The notes: generated by a model not told the origin, from the sequence alone. A DNA stretch of 64,000 bases from Marinomonas profundimaris (GCF_000508165.1 NZ_AYOZ01000056.1:124001-188000); one strand, 5' to 3'; positions 28,689 to 38,443 are shown, counted from the stretch's first letter. A program made the numbers and translations.

Positions 28689-29029
28689 AGTAATTTTTCG
28701 GCGTACTCTTCTGTGCTAAATCCAAGAATAATGGATTGATCGATTACCAATAATGGACGCTTAATCATAGAAGGTTGAGACATTATGATATGAACTGCGT
28801 TTTCGTTGTTCATGGTGTTTTTAGTCTCTTCATCCAGCTTTCGCCATGTGGTTCCGCGTTTGTTAATGACGCTTTCCCATCCGAGTTCGTTTACCCACGC
28901 CTGTGCCGTAGTTTCTTCAACCCCTTCTTTTTTGTAGTCATGGAAGGTGTATGTGATCTTGTTTTCATCCAGCCAGCGAAATGCCTTTTTCATGGTGTCG
29001 CAATTTTTGATGCCAAATATAGCTATCAT
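28685..29029 (-). CDS. yffB: ArsC/Spx-like protein YffB
   Basis: The 114 residues have a thioredoxin-like ArsC fold, opening with IFGIKNCDTMKKAFRWLDE. Only one cysteine (Cys11) occurs in the active-site loop, and the RPLL box (SMIKRPLLV) is conserved. The family is often annotated as arsenate reductase, but the gene lies in the dap cluster here as in Pseudomonas (dapC-yffB-dapD), so an arsenic role is doubtful; its real function is not known to me. Confidence 0.85.
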   Translation of the reverse strand: MIAIFGIKNCDTMKKAFRWLDENKITYTFHDYKKEGVEETTAQAWVNELGWESVINKRGTTWRKLDEETKNTMNNENAVHIIMSQPSMIKRPLLVIDQSIILGFSTEEYAEKLL

Positions 29030-29044
29030 TTTTTATCCTGTAAT

Positions 29045-29073
29045 GCGTCATTCAGATAATGTCCGAATGACGC
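29045..29073. terminator. Hairpin between dapD and yffB
   Basis: GCGTCATTC and GAATGACGC (9 bp, 11-base loop) lie in the 69-bp gap. The T-rich side is on the plus strand, so its use as an attenuator for minus-strand transcription is uncertain. Confidence 0.5.
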
Positions 29074-29098
29074 TTTTGATTAATTGATGCTTTTATTG

Positions 29099-30136
29099 TT
29101 AGTTGTGGGCGTGCAGTACTTCGTTCAGAGCGATGGCGGTTTTGTTGGTTTTGCATTCAATCGCCCCTGTTTCTGAGTTGCGGCGGAACAAAAGATCCGA
29201 TTGCCCAGAAAGATCACGCGCTTTGATGGTTGAAACGACTTGGTTATTTTCATCAAGAACCGCGACTTTAGAGCCCGCCGTAATGTAAAGGCCAGACTCA
29301 ACGATACAGCGATCACCAAGGCCGATGCCGATGCCCGCATTGGCGCCGATTAGACATTTTTCACCAACACCGATGACAATATTACCGCCACCTGAAAGGG
29401 TGCCCATAGTCGAGCAGCCGCCGCCAAGATCTGAGCCGTTACCAACAACCACACCTGCAGAAATACGACCTTCGACCATACTTGTTCCAAGGGTGCCTGC
29501 ATTGAAGTTAACAAAACCTTCGTGCATGACGGTTGTGCCTTCCGCTAAGTGAGCGCCTAAACGAACGCGAGCGGCATCGCCAACTCGGATGCCGGTAGGG
29601 ACAACAAAGTTCAGCATTTTAGGGAATTTATCCACACTGAATACTTCAATTGTACGGCCTTCCATGCGAGCGCTTAGTTGGCGATCTGCCAGTTCACGAA
29701 CATCGATAGGGCCTTCGCTTGTCCATGCTGTGTTAATCAGTAAACCAAACATGCCGTCTAATACGGTGTTATGAGGTTGAACTTGACGGTGAGAAATGAG
29801 TTGAAGCTTTAGGTACACTTCTGCGGGGTTGCTTGGGGCTTCATCTGTGGCCAGCACACATAAAATGACAGGCTTGGTAGAGGCTTTTAGACGCGAAGCC
29901 AATTCTGCTTGCTCAATGTTACCGGCTTTGAGAAGGTTTAGATGTAAGCGGTTAAGGTCGCTTTCTTCTAGTACTAGTGTTGCGTTTCCACCTTCATAGT
30001 TTGTGCTTTCAAAAATAGCATCTAGTGTGCTTTTTTCAGCGTTAAGGCTTGGTGTTGAGTAAAAAACTTCTAACCAGTCGCCTTCTTTGTTTTGAGTGCC
30101 GATACCAAGACCGAATGCAAAGATTGTGTTGCTCAT
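29099..30136 (-). CDS. dapD: Tetrahydrodipicolinate N-succinyltransferase, long (Pseudomonas-type) form
   Basis: DapD adds a succinyl group from succinyl-CoA to tetrahydrodipicolinate in lysine/DAP synthesis. At 345 residues it is the longer class, unlike the 274-residue E. coli enzyme. The N-terminal half is a separate alpha/beta region. The C-terminal half shows a left-handed beta helix with hexapeptide-like repeats (RVRLGAHLAEGTTVMHEGFVNF..GRISAGVVVGNGSDLGGG). It lies 45 bases downstream of dapC. Confidence 0.94.
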   Translation of the reverse strand: MSNTIFAFGLGIGTQNKEGDWLEVFYSTPSLNAEKSTLDAIFESTNYEGGNATLVLEESDLNRLHLNLLKAGNIEQAELASRLKASTKPVILCVLATDEAPSNPAEVYLKLQLISHRQVQPHNTVLDGMFGLLINTAWTSEGPIDVRELADRQLSARMEGRTIEVFSVDKFPKMLNFVVPTGIRVGDAARVRLGAHLAEGTTVMHEGFVNFNAGTLGTSMVEGRISAGVVVGNGSDLGGGCSTMGTLSGGGNIVIGVGEKCLIGANAGIGIGLGDRCIVESGLYITAGSKVAVLDENNQVVSTIKARDLSGQSDLLFRRNSETGAIECKTNKTAIALNEVLHAHN

Positions 30137-30181
30137 GTGTGTTCTCCAACTAAATTTTCTAAATATAATGCTAAAGGGGGG

Positions 30182-31369
30182 TTATCTGCGACTGAGGAAA
30201 TCTTTGATTCTTTTTGCTGCCTCAACGCACTCGGATTCTTCTGCAACAAGCGCCATACGAACATGGTGATCGCCAGGATTTTTTCCATCAATTTCTCTGC
30301 CTAAGTAACTACCTGGCAAAACTAATACGGATTCTTCTTGATACAGTGATGTGCAAAAATCTTCGTCTATCATGTCTAATTCTGGCCATAAGTAGAATCC
30401 TGCTTCTGGCTTTGAGATTGGCATAACGGGCGATAATATTTCTAATACGGAATCAAATTTTCGGGTGTAGATTTCTCGATTTTTAATCACGTGTTCTTCA
30501 TCGTTCCAAGCAGCAATAGAGGCGTCTTGGTGATGAATGGACATGGCGCAGCCCTGATACGTTCGATACAGCAAAAACGGCTTAAGTATAGAAGCGTCGC
30601 CTGCGACAAAACCAGAGCGCAGACCGGGTAAATTGGAGCGTTTTGATAGAGATTGAAAAATTAGGCAATGTTTGTAATCTGTATTTCCTAAGATTTGGCA
30701 CGCCTCGAGTAGGCCCAAAGGGGCTTGGTCGCCAAAGTAAATTTCTGAATAACATTCATCCGCGACAATGGTGAAGTTGAAGGTTTTGGCTTTTTCAATG
30801 AGGTACGCGTATTCGTCCAGTGTTGTGACGGTGCCGCTTGGATTGTTTGGTGAGCATACAAATAAAACTTCGCAGCGTGCCCACGTTGTATCGTCAACAA
30901 GTTGATAGTCTACTTTGTAATTTGTTTCTGATCCGCAAGGTAGAAAGTGCAGTTCTGCCCCAGCCAGAATGCCTGCGCCTTCGTAGATTTGGTAAAAAGG
31001 ATTTGGGCTAATAACGATAGGTTGCTGCTTCTCGCCAACCAGTGTTTGGGTGATAGCAAATAAGGCTTCTCGGGTGCCGGTTACCGGTAAAACTTCAGTG
31101 TCAGGATTGAGGTTTTCTAATTTGAAACGGCGCTTTGTCCATTCGCTAATGGCGCATCTTAAAGGTAATTCGCCTTTGGTGCTTGGGTATTTACTTACGC
31201 CACTTAAGCTTTTCGAGAGTGTATCAAGCACAATCGCTGGCGCCTCGTGCTGAGGCTCACCAATGGTTAATTTGATAAGGTTTTTTTCTGGATTTGGTGA
31301 TAGCCCTTCTAGAAGCTCTGCAAGCTTTTGGAAAGGGTATGGGTGCAAAGAGTGTATAAGAGGGTTCAT
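30182..31369 (-). CDS. dapC: Succinyldiaminopimelate transaminase
   Basis: DapC transfers an amino group to N-succinyl-2-amino-6-ketopimelate, making N-succinyl-LL-DAP. It is a class I/II PLP aminotransferase of 395 residues. The PLP lysine lies in SLSKRSNLPGLRSGF; the phosphate loop and PLP contacts are VTGTREALFA, NPFYQIYEG, SPNNPSGT and ADECYSEIYF. Placement between glnD (6-base gap) and dapD supports the DapC call over other aminotransferases. Confidence 0.93.
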   Translation of the reverse strand: MNPLIHSLHPYPFQKLAELLEGLSPNPEKNLIKLTIGEPQHEAPAIVLDTLSKSLSGVSKYPSTKGELPLRCAISEWTKRRFKLENLNPDTEVLPVTGTREALFAITQTLVGEKQQPIVISPNPFYQIYEGAGILAGAELHFLPCGSETNYKVDYQLVDDTTWARCEVLFVCSPNNPSGTVTTLDEYAYLIEKAKTFNFTIVADECYSEIYFGDQAPLGLLEACQILGNTDYKHCLIFQSLSKRSNLPGLRSGFVAGDASILKPFLLYRTYQGCAMSIHHQDASIAAWNDEEHVIKNREIYTRKFDSVLEILSPVMPISKPEAGFYLWPELDMIDEDFCTSLYQEESVLVLPGSYLGREIDGKNPGDHHVRMALVAEESECVEAAKRIKDFLSRR

Positions 31370-31375
31370 TGGTTT

Positions 31376-34069
31376 TTAGTCCATCGCTTGAGAAAAACGG
31401 TCTATTTTCTCTTTCAAAAGGGTGCAAATGTTATTCATGCTGTCTATGTCGGTAATTAGGTCACCATTTTCTTCGGTGATATAGAAGGTATCTTCTACGC
31501 GCTCACCCAAAGTGGCAATTTTTGCCTTGTGCAGCATGATGTTGTGATTCATGAAAAATTGCCCTACTAGGGCGAGTAATCCTGGGCGGTCTGGTGCGGT
31601 AATTTCAAGTGCAGACCATACTTCTTCCGGCTGACTGACAAAATGCGCCGTCGCTGGTGAGTTGAATATCTTTAAGATTCTTGGCGTGTGGCGTTGAACG
31701 ACGCTTGCGTAAGTCGATGGGGTTTCTAGCTGAGCCATCAATGTGTTTCGAATCAGAGCAATGCGTTCTTTGTCTAGGTACAGGTTGGTGTCGTTATCAT
31801 TACTGTCCATCACGACAAAACTGTCTAAGGTGTAGTTGTCTGTTGTGTGGCTTATTTTTGCGTCTAAAATAGTCAGGCCAAGCTGCTCGAATGTCGCTGC
31901 AGTAACCGCAAATAAGTGTCTGCTTATTGGGGTGTAAATGAATATTTTACTGGCGCCGGAAAAGTTGCGCCCACCTAAGGGTGTAATGGCGATTAAGGGC
32001 TTTTCACTTGGGCGGTGCTGAATAATGGCTTCTGTATTCCAGGCGATTTCATCGCCATTGGAGCGAATGAAGTATTCGTCTTCAATGGATTCCCAGATTT
32101 TTTCCGCTTCCATGATGTCGACATTACGCTCAATAATTATTTCTAGGGCGCGCTGTTTGTGCTCGTCACTGATCATATCCGCATCGATTGGAAAATCTAA
32201 GCCGCGTCGAAGCGCGCGTTTTGTTTCTAGGTAGAGTTGACGCATGAGCGAGGCGCGCCAGCTGTTCCACATAGTTGGGTTGGTAGCGTTAATGTCTGCA
32301 ACCGTGAGAATGAACAAATAGTCGAGGTGTTCTTGGTCTTTAACGTAGCTTGCAAACTCCCAGATTACTTCAGGGTCTGAAATGTCTTTACGCTGTGCTG
32401 TCACCGACATAAATAGGTGGTTTCTAACCAGCCATACGACCAATTCGGTGTCTCTTTTTGATAGTCCATGGCGTTCGCAAAACGCTTGTGCGTCGACGCA
32501 ACCCAGTTCTGAATGATCTCCGCCACGACCTTTCGCGATATCGTGGTACAAGCCTGCAATATAAACCAATTCAACTTTTTGGATGTGGCGGATGGCTTGA
32601 CTGGAAATGGGGAACTTTTGTTTGTATTCAGGAAGCCATAGGCGGCGTAAGTTTTCCACGACCTGGAGCGTGTGTGCATCAACTGTATAAATATGGAAAA
32701 GGTCGTGCTGCATTTGGCCAATGATGGCGCCAAATTCTGGTAGATAGCGACCAAGTAAACCGAGGTGCTTCATTGATCTCAATATGCTCGATAGACGAAA
32801 GCGACTGGATATAATGTCCATAAACAAATCGGTGTTTGTTTTGTTATTTCGAAAGTTGTCATCGACCAGTTCTAGGTTATCACGAAGCTGTCGCATGGTG
32901 TTGGCGCGAATGCCTTTGATGTTTTCGTGAGCGCCAAACAAGACGTAGATTTCCAGCATGCTCGATGGATTATCTTGAAAGAGTGTAGGAGAGCGTGCTT
33001 CTAATTGTCCGTTGGCAACTTGAAAATGATCATTGATAATTTCAATTGGTGTGACGGAGTCTTTTTCTAAAAAAGATTCTTCAAAATGTTGAAGCAGTAA
33101 GTCGTTAAGTTGTTGAATGGCCGCAACACTTTGGTAGTAGCCTTGCATGAAACGTTCAACATTGCGTTTAAGGTCGTCATCATCAAAACCGAATAGTTTT
33201 GCAAGGGTTCGTTGGTGGTCGAAAAGAAGTCGATCTTCTTTGCGGCCAGCCTCGATATGAAGAGCCCAACGAATTCGCCACAAATGGCTGACAGCGCCTT
33301 TTAATTGAATGTATTCGTCTTCTGATAAAAATTCTTTTTCAATTAATGCGCTCAATCTATTTGTGTGCAAGTGGCGTTTCGCAACCCAGTCTATGACCTG
33401 CATATCTCTTAATCCGCCAGGGCATTCTTTTAGATTGGGTTCTAGGTTGTAGGCAGTGTTTTGATATTTTGCATGGCGCTGCTTTTGTTCTGCTAGCTTT
33501 GCTTGATAAAAGGAGTGCCCATCCCACATATTAGAGGTATCAATATTTAGCTTAAGTGTGGCTAAAAGGTCTTTTGATCCAATCAGTGTGCGAGATTCAA
33601 TCAGATTGGTGATGATGGTGATATCTTCGGCAGCCATCTGGGTGCATTCATTAAGCGTGCGGACGCTGTGCCCTACGTCTAGATTGATGTCCCATAGGAA
33701 GGTGATGAAGCTTTCCAGTTTTTCCTTAGGCGCTGAGGCGTCATTCTCGATTAATATCAGTAGGTCGATATCGGATTTTGGGTGCAGTTCTCCGCGACCA
33801 TACCCGCCTACCGCTACTAGGCTGACGTGCTTTTCGCTATCCAGCTCTTTTGCAGTCCATACCGCATGTAATACTTCGTCATAGAAGGAAGAGAGTCCCT
33901 TCACGAGTTTTTCGATCGGGTAGAGGGAGTGAAAAAGGTCGTTGTAGGCCGCCGTTTTTTCTTCGATGATGGCTTTGTAATGAGAAATAGAGCAGCCGGG
34001 TTTGGCTAGTTTGTCTTTCTCTTCCTCAGTAAGTAGTGGCGGAGCGTCTGGAAAAGCAGGGAAGTCCAT
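31376..34069 (-). CDS. glnD: Bifunctional uridylyltransferase/uridylyl-removing enzyme GlnD
   Basis: GlnD senses glutamine and adds or removes UMP on PII proteins (GlnB/GlnK), controlling nitrogen assimilation. The 897 residues have a nucleotidyltransferase domain with GGYGRGELHPKSDIDLL (Gly88-Gly89, Asp100, Asp102), an HD domain with GLYHDIAKGRGGDHSELG near residue 510, and two C-terminal ACT domains beginning near 705 and 820. It lies between map and dapC as in Pseudomonas. Confidence 0.97.
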   Translation of the reverse strand: MDFPAFPDAPPLLTEEEKDKLAKPGCSISHYKAIIEEKTAAYNDLFHSLYPIEKLVKGLSSFYDEVLHAVWTAKELDSEKHVSLVAVGGYGRGELHPKSDIDLLILIENDASAPKEKLESFITFLWDINLDVGHSVRTLNECTQMAAEDITIITNLIESRTLIGSKDLLATLKLNIDTSNMWDGHSFYQAKLAEQKQRHAKYQNTAYNLEPNLKECPGGLRDMQVIDWVAKRHLHTNRLSALIEKEFLSEDEYIQLKGAVSHLWRIRWALHIEAGRKEDRLLFDHQRTLAKLFGFDDDDLKRNVERFMQGYYQSVAAIQQLNDLLLQHFEESFLEKDSVTPIEIINDHFQVANGQLEARSPTLFQDNPSSMLEIYVLFGAHENIKGIRANTMRQLRDNLELVDDNFRNNKTNTDLFMDIISSRFRLSSILRSMKHLGLLGRYLPEFGAIIGQMQHDLFHIYTVDAHTLQVVENLRRLWLPEYKQKFPISSQAIRHIQKVELVYIAGLYHDIAKGRGGDHSELGCVDAQAFCERHGLSKRDTELVVWLVRNHLFMSVTAQRKDISDPEVIWEFASYVKDQEHLDYLFILTVADINATNPTMWNSWRASLMRQLYLETKRALRRGLDFPIDADMISDEHKQRALEIIIERNVDIMEAEKIWESIEDEYFIRSNGDEIAWNTEAIIQHRPSEKPLIAITPLGGRNFSGASKIFIYTPISRHLFAVTAATFEQLGLTILDAKISHTTDNYTLDSFVVMDSNDNDTNLYLDKERIALIRNTLMAQLETPSTYASVVQRHTPRILKIFNSPATAHFVSQPEEVWSALEITAPDRPGLLALVGQFFMNHNIMLHKAKIATLGERVEDTFYITEENGDLITDIDSMNNICTLLKEKIDRFSQAMD

Positions 34070-34134
34070 ACAAGAGCCTCGAAGAATGAATCGGTTTTTA
34101 GAATAATAAATGGCATGCCATCGGGTGTGTTGAG

Positions 34135-34164
34135 CGAAAAATAACGCTTCTCTATGAGAAGCGT
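34135..34164 (-). terminator. Terminator of map, overlapping its stop codon
   Basis: Read on the minus strand, ACGCTTCTC-ATA-GAGAAGCGT is followed by TATTTTT. The left arm includes the last map codons and the loop contains part of the stop, so map transcripts probably end here and glnD has its own promoter. Confidence 0.7.
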
Positions 34165-35009
34165 GTTTCTTCTGGTCTGCGAGTTAAGACTTCAACGCCG
34201 TCTGCAGTGACAAGTAAAGTGTGCTCGTACTGAGCAGACAGTCGACCATCTTTGGTTTTGGCTATCCAGTTATCTGGGCCTGTGTGTTTTACTTGTTTTT
34301 TGCCAGCGTTGATCATCGGTTCGATGGTCAGGGTCATGCCTTCTTCAAGCATAACGCCCGTGCCTGCTTTGCCATAATGTGCCACTTGTGGTTCACCGTG
34401 AAAGGTGGTGCCAACACCGTGGCCACAATACTCTTCTACAACTGAGCAGTGGTTTTTGTGTGCGTGCGCAGAAATAGCGGCACCAATATCGCCTAGACGG
34501 ACACCTGGTTTTACTAGGTCAATGGCTAGGTAAAGGCATTCTTGTGTGATTTTAGCTAAGCGTTCAGCATGAGGTAGCGCAGGACCTGCAAAGAACATTC
34601 TACTGGTGTCGCCGTAATAACCATCTTTGATGATGGTGATGTCGATATTAACCGCGTCGCCTTTTTTTAAGGCTTTATCATTCGGGATGCCATGACAGAT
34701 AACGTCATTAACAGACGTGCAGCAAGACTTAGGGAAACCGTGATAATTTAATGGTGCTGGAATCGCGCCTTGCTCAGAAATTATGTAGTTGTGAGCAATA
34801 ATATCCAGTTGTTCAGTGGTTACCCCAGGAACAACAAATTCTTCTAGCATGACCAAAACGTCTGCGGCCAGTTTGCCGGCAAGACGCATACCTTCTATGT
34901 CACTGATGTCAGTGAAGTGTGTCGAGGCTGGGCGAGGCGTCCAGTTAGGCGCATCTACGCGGCCGTTTTTAGTGAGTTCTTCAACTTTTTGTAGGATTTC
35001 GTTGCTCAT
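34152..35009 (-). CDS. map: Methionine aminopeptidase, type I
   Basis: Map removes the initiator methionine from new proteins. From ATG 35009 it has 285 residues, with an N-terminal extension of about 35 residues (TKNGRVDAPNWTPRPAST) compared with E. coli Map (264). Metal ligands are in GDAVNIDITIIKDGYYGDTSRMF, EEYCGHGVGTTFHGEP and LTIEPMINAG, and a final Glu in AQYEHTLLV. An in-frame GTG at 35018 is an alternative start; neither has a strong Shine-Dalgarno. It is divergent from rpsB, the conserved order. Confidence 0.95.
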   Translation of the reverse strand: MSNEILQKVEELTKNGRVDAPNWTPRPASTHFTDISDIEGMRLAGKLAADVLVMLEEFVVPGVTTEQLDIIAHNYIISEQGAIPAPLNYHGFPKSCCTSVNDVICHGIPNDKALKKGDAVNIDITIIKDGYYGDTSRMFFAGPALPHAERLAKITQECLYLAIDLVKPGVRLGDIGAAISAHAHKNHCSVVEEYCGHGVGTTFHGEPQVAHYGKAGTGVMLEEGMTLTIEPMINAGKKQVKHTGPDNWIAKTKDGRLSAQYEHTLLVTADGVEVLTRRPEETRFS

Positions 35010-35133
35010 AATTGGCACATCTTAAATTGGTTTATATCTATATTGAGAGTATGTTGCGGGATATTCTACATGACTTGAGCGGTAGAATCGCCTCTCTGAT
35101 TGAAAAAAAGGCACGTCTTGTGGTGCGTAAAAA

Positions 35134-35175
35134 ATGACACCAAGTCTTTTTGTTTTATGTCAAATGTGGTATAAA
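35134..35175 (+). promoter_or_regulatory. Probable rpsB promoter with extended -10
   Basis: TGGTATAAA (TG at 35167-35168, TATAAA at 35170-35175) matches an extended -10 box. The -35 is weak (T-rich tract about 17 bases upstream). Strong expression is expected for a ribosomal-protein operon. Confidence 0.5.
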
Positions 35176-35176
35176 A

Positions 35177-35341
35177 CGCCCGCCTGCCAGACTTAGGTCT
35201 GAAACAGGTATAAAACTTTAAAACTAACGATCTTGCCGCAATAAAATAAAGTGTCTGGGGTGTCATTGGTTGCTTTAAACCTTGTTTGACTGACGCTTTA
35301 AGCTGGTAAGCATAAATAACCCAAATATAAAGGATAGTAAA
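35177..35341 (+). ncRNA. rpsB leader with S2-type autoregulatory structure (t44/tff position)
   Basis: The 165-base leader begins with a stem: CCTG-cc-AGAC-ttag-GTCT-gaaa-CAGG (35183-35208). In E. coli the corresponding rpsB leader, also seen as t44/tff RNA, mediates feedback by protein S2. The position and stem fit that class, but I cannot fold or align it here. Confidence 0.5.
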
Positions 35342-36076
35342 ATGCCTACAGTTTCTATGCGCGACCTTTTGCAGGTTGGTTCACACTTTGGTCACCAAAC
35401 TCGTTACTGGAACCCAAAAATGAAGCCTTTCATTTTTGGTGCTCGTAACAAGATTCATATCATTAACCTTGAACATACAGTTCCTGCTCTTAATAACGCT
35501 CTTGAGCTTGTTAAGAAAATGGCTGAGAACAAAAACAAGGTTTTGTTTGTTGGTACTAAGCGTGCTGCATCTAAAACGATTAAAGAGCAAGCTGCTCGCT
35601 CTGGTATGCCATACGTTAACCACCGTTGGTTAGGTGGTATGTTGACTAACTACAAAACCATCCGTGCATCTATCAAGCGTCTTCGTGAGCTTGAAGGTCA
35701 AGTGTCTGATGGTACTTTCGAAAAGCTGACTAAAAAAGAAGCTTTGATGCGTACTCGTGAGCTTGAAAAACTTGAGCTTTCTATGGGTGGTATTAAAGAT
35801 ATGGGCGGCCTTCCGGATGTTTTGTTTGTAGTAGACGTTGATCATGAACGTATCGCTATTAAAGAAGCAAACAAATTGGGCATTCCTGTTATCGGTATCG
35901 TTGATACTAACAGTAACCCAGATGGTGTTGATTACATCATTCCAGCTAACGACGACGCGATCCGCGCTGTTCAGTTGTACGTTGGCGCTTTTGCTGATGC
36001 TGTTCTAGAAGGTCGTTCTGCGACTGCTGGTACTGCAGATGAATTCGTTGAAGTAAGCGAAGCTACTGAAGCGTAA
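35342..36076 (+). CDS. rpsB: 30S ribosomal protein S2
   Basis: S2 binds the head-body junction of the 30S subunit. The 244 residues begin [20 protein letters not shown] and include the signature [16 protein letters not shown] and [19 protein letters not shown]. It leads the rpsB-tsf operon and is followed by an attenuator-like hairpin before tsf. Confidence 0.98.
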   Translation: MPTVSMRDLLQVGSHFGHQTRYWNPKMKPFIFGARNKIHIINLEHTVPALNNALELVKKMAENKNKVLFVGTKRAASKTIKEQAARSGMPYVNHRWLGGMLTNYKTIRASIKRLRELEGQVSDGTFEKLTKKEALMRTRELEKLELSMGGIKDMGGLPDVLFVVDVDHERIAIKEANKLGIPVIGIVDTNSNPDGVDYIIPANDDAIRAVQLYVGAFADAVLEGRSATAGTADEFVEVSEATEA

Positions 36077-36104
36077 GCAAACTTTCTAGTTTGTTCTGGT
36101 TTCT

Positions 36105-36130
36105 AAAGGGGGGTTTTTACCTCCTTTTTT
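36105..36130 (+). terminator. Attenuator-like hairpin between rpsB and tsf
   Basis: AAAGGGGGGT and ACCTCCTTTT pair with one G-U, loop of T, then a T-run. Incomplete termination here would lower tsf relative to rpsB, as known in E. coli. Confidence 0.55.
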
Positions 36131-36160
36131 AAATTTGAATTGGTATAAAGAGGATTTAAC

Positions 36161-37021
36161 ATGGCCGCAGTATCTGCAGCATTGGTAAAAGAGCTACGTG
36201 AACGTACTGGCCTAGGCATGATGGAGTGTAAAAAAGCACTTGTCGCTGCTAACGCTGACGTTGAAGTTGCTATTGAAGAACTACGTAAATCAAGTGGCAT
36301 GAAGGCAGCTAAAAAAGCGGGCCGTACTGCAGCTGAAGGAACAATCGTTATGCGCGTTGCAGACGATGCTTCTTACGGTATCTTGGTTGAAGTTAACTCT
36401 GAAACTGACTTCGCGTCTCGTGACGAAGGTTTCATTGCTTTCGCTAATAAAGTGGCTGACGTTGTTTTTGCAACGAAAGAAACTGATATGGCTGTTTTGC
36501 TTGCTGGTGAAATTGGTCAAGCGCGCGAAGCATTGGTACAGAAGATCGGTGAGAATATTTCTCCTCGTCGTGCTGTCATCATTGAAGGCGGTTTAGTGGG
36601 TGCTTACCTTCACGGTAACGGCCAAATCGCTGTATTGACTCAATTGGAAGGTGGTTCTGCTGAACTGGCTAAAGATGTGTCTATGCATGTTGCTGCTGTT
36701 GCTCCTCGCGTTGTTCGCGGTGACGACATGCCTGCAGAAGTTCTTGCAAAAGAAGAAGAAATTGTTCGTGCTCAGCCAGACATGGCCGGTAAACCAGCAG
36801 AAATCGTTGATAAAATGATTGTTGGCCGCATGAAGAAGTTCTTGGCTGAAAACAGCTTGACTGAACAGCCTTTTGTTAAGAACCCAGAAATTAAAGTGGG
36901 TCAGCTTGTAAAAGACGCTGGCGCAACAGTAACGTCTTTCATTCGCCTAGAAGTAGGTGAAGGTATTGAAGTTGCTGAAGTAGACTTTGCAGCAGAAGTA
37001 GCAGCACAACTTAAGGGTTAA
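36161..37021 (+). CDS. tsf: Elongation factor Ts
   Basis: EF-Ts recycles EF-Tu by GDP-to-GTP exchange. The 286 residues show the N-terminal UBA-like module with [17 protein letters not shown], then the exchange core with [16 protein letters not shown], and the dimerisation and C-terminal modules. It is 84 bases after rpsB and ends before a strong terminator. Confidence 0.98.
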   Translation: MAAVSAALVKELRERTGLGMMECKKALVAANADVEVAIEELRKSSGMKAAKKAGRTAAEGTIVMRVADDASYGILVEVNSETDFASRDEGFIAFANKVADVVFATKETDMAVLLAGEIGQAREALVQKIGENISPRRAVIIEGGLVGAYLHGNGQIAVLTQLEGGSAELAKDVSMHVAAVAPRVVRGDDMPAEVLAKEEEIVRAQPDMAGKPAEIVDKMIVGRMKKFLAENSLTEQPFVKNPEIKVGQLVKDAGATVTSFIRLEVGEGIEVAEVDFAAEVAAQLKG

Positions 37022-37041
37022 CTCTTAGTTGCGGTGTCTTC

Positions 37042-37073
37042 AAAAAAAAGGGGCAGCTTGACTGCCCCTTTTT
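37042..37073 (+). terminator. Terminator of rpsB-tsf
   Basis: AAAAAAGGGGCAG-cttga-CTGCCCCTTTTT, a strong stem with T-run, 21 bases after tsf. Confidence 0.93.
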
Positions 37074-37150
37074 ATGAAAGACAGGTGCGATGAGTGTCGG
37101 TTAAATTGACCTCAGTTATTGAAGAATGAAAACCATTGCCGGAGGTTGAT

Positions 37151-37873
37151 ATGTCAAAAGAAAAGAGTCCTAAATACAAACGAATTCTGCTGAAATTAAG
37201 TGGCGAAGCCCTAATGGGGGATGAGTCTTTCGGTATCGATCCAAAAGTATTAAATCGTATAGCGCTTGAAATAGGTCAACTACGAGGCATTGGTGTTGAA
37301 GTTGGTATCGTTATTGGTGGCGGTAACTTGTTCCGTGGGCAAGCGTTGAGCGAAGCGGGTATGGATCGTGTTACTGGTGACCACATGGGTATGTTGGCAA
37401 CGGTAATGAATGCGTTGGCGATGCGCGATGCATTGGAGCGTGCAAATATTGCCACTCGAGTGATGTCGGCGATCACCATGACGGGTATTGTAGAACCATA
37501 CGACAGACGTCGTGCGATGCGCTTAATGAAAGAAGGTGATGTGCTGATCTTCTCTGCAGGCACGGGTAACCCTTTCTTTACAACAGACTCTGCTGCATGT
37601 TTACGCGGCATTGAGATTGATGCAGATGTTGTATTGAAAGCAACAAAAGTGGATGGCGTTTATTCAGCGGATCCAATGAAAGATCCAGCGGCCGTCAAAT
37701 ATGATACATTGGGCTACGATGAAGTCCTTGAAAAACAATTAGGGGTCATGGACTTAACAGCGATTTGTTTGACTCGTGACCACAGCATGCCAATACGTGT
37801 GTTTAATATGAACAAGCCGGGAGCCTTGGTGAACATCATGGTGGGTGGCAGTGAAGGTACACTGATTAAGTGA
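37151..37873 (+). CDS. pyrH: UMP kinase
   Basis: PyrH phosphorylates UMP to UDP and is a GTP-activated, UTP-inhibited hexamer in bacteria. ATG 37151 has GGAGG 6 bases upstream and gives 240 residues starting [21 protein letters not shown]; the frame stays open to 37136, but that start is less likely. Motifs are GGGNLFRG and [13 protein letters not shown]. frr follows after 7 bases. Confidence 0.97.
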   Translation: MSKEKSPKYKRILLKLSGEALMGDESFGIDPKVLNRIALEIGQLRGIGVEVGIVIGGGNLFRGQALSEAGMDRVTGDHMGMLATVMNALAMRDALERANIATRVMSAITMTGIVEPYDRRRAMRLMKEGDVLIFSAGTGNPFFTTDSAACLRGIEIDADVVLKATKVDGVYSADPMKDPAAVKYDTLGYDEVLEKQLGVMDLTAICLTRDHSMPIRVFNMNKPGALVNIMVGGSEGTLIK

Positions 37874-37880
37874 GGAAATT

Positions 37881-38438
37881 ATGATTAACGAAATTCTTAA
37901 AGATGCAGAAGACCGTATGAGTAAAGCGGTTTCTGCTGTTGAATCTGCGTTCAAAAAAATTCGTACAGGTCGCGCACACCCAAGTATATTGGATTCAGTA
38001 AAAGTGAATTATTACGGCTCTGAAACGCCGTTAAGCCAAGTGGCTAACATCACGGTAGAAGATGCGCGTACTTTAGGTATATCTCCTTGGGAAAATAACT
38101 TGGTTCCTGAGATTGAAAAAGCCATTATGAAATCTGATCTGGGTCTTAACCCAGCGACGAATGGTAATCTTATTCGAATTCCTATGCCGGCTTTGACGGA
38201 AGAAACGCGTAAAAATTACTTTAAGCAAGCGAAAAACGAAGCGGAAAATGGCCGTATCTCTATTCGTAATATTCGTCGCGATGCAAATGGCAGCCTTAAA
38301 GACTTAGTAAAAGAAAAAGAAATTTCTGAAGATGACGATCGTCGTGGACAGGATCAAGTTCAAAAAATAACAGACAAATACGTTGCTTTAGTTGAAGAGC
38401 GTCTTGCTGCAAAAGAAAAAGACTTGATGGAAATCTAA
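37881..38438 (+). CDS. frr: Ribosome recycling factor
   Basis: RRF splits post-termination ribosomes with EF-G. The 185 residues are the family length, with helical domain I segments ([24 protein letters not shown]) and the domain II loop [14 protein letters not shown]. It is coupled to pyrH with 7-bp spacing and followed by a UUCG-loop terminator. Confidence 0.98.
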   Translation: MINEILKDAEDRMSKAVSAVESAFKKIRTGRAHPSILDSVKVNYYGSETPLSQVANITVEDARTLGISPWENNLVPEIEKAIMKSDLGLNPATNGNLIRIPMPALTEETRKNYFKQAKNEAENGRISIRNIRRDANGSLKDLVKEKEISEDDDRRGQDQVQKITDKYVALVEERLAAKEKDLMEI

Positions 38439-38443
38439 TGAAA

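Noticed and set aside
28685-29029. Arsenate reductase
   Set aside because: ArsC-like fold, but no arsR/arsB neighbours, and placement in the dap cluster; recorded as YffB instead.
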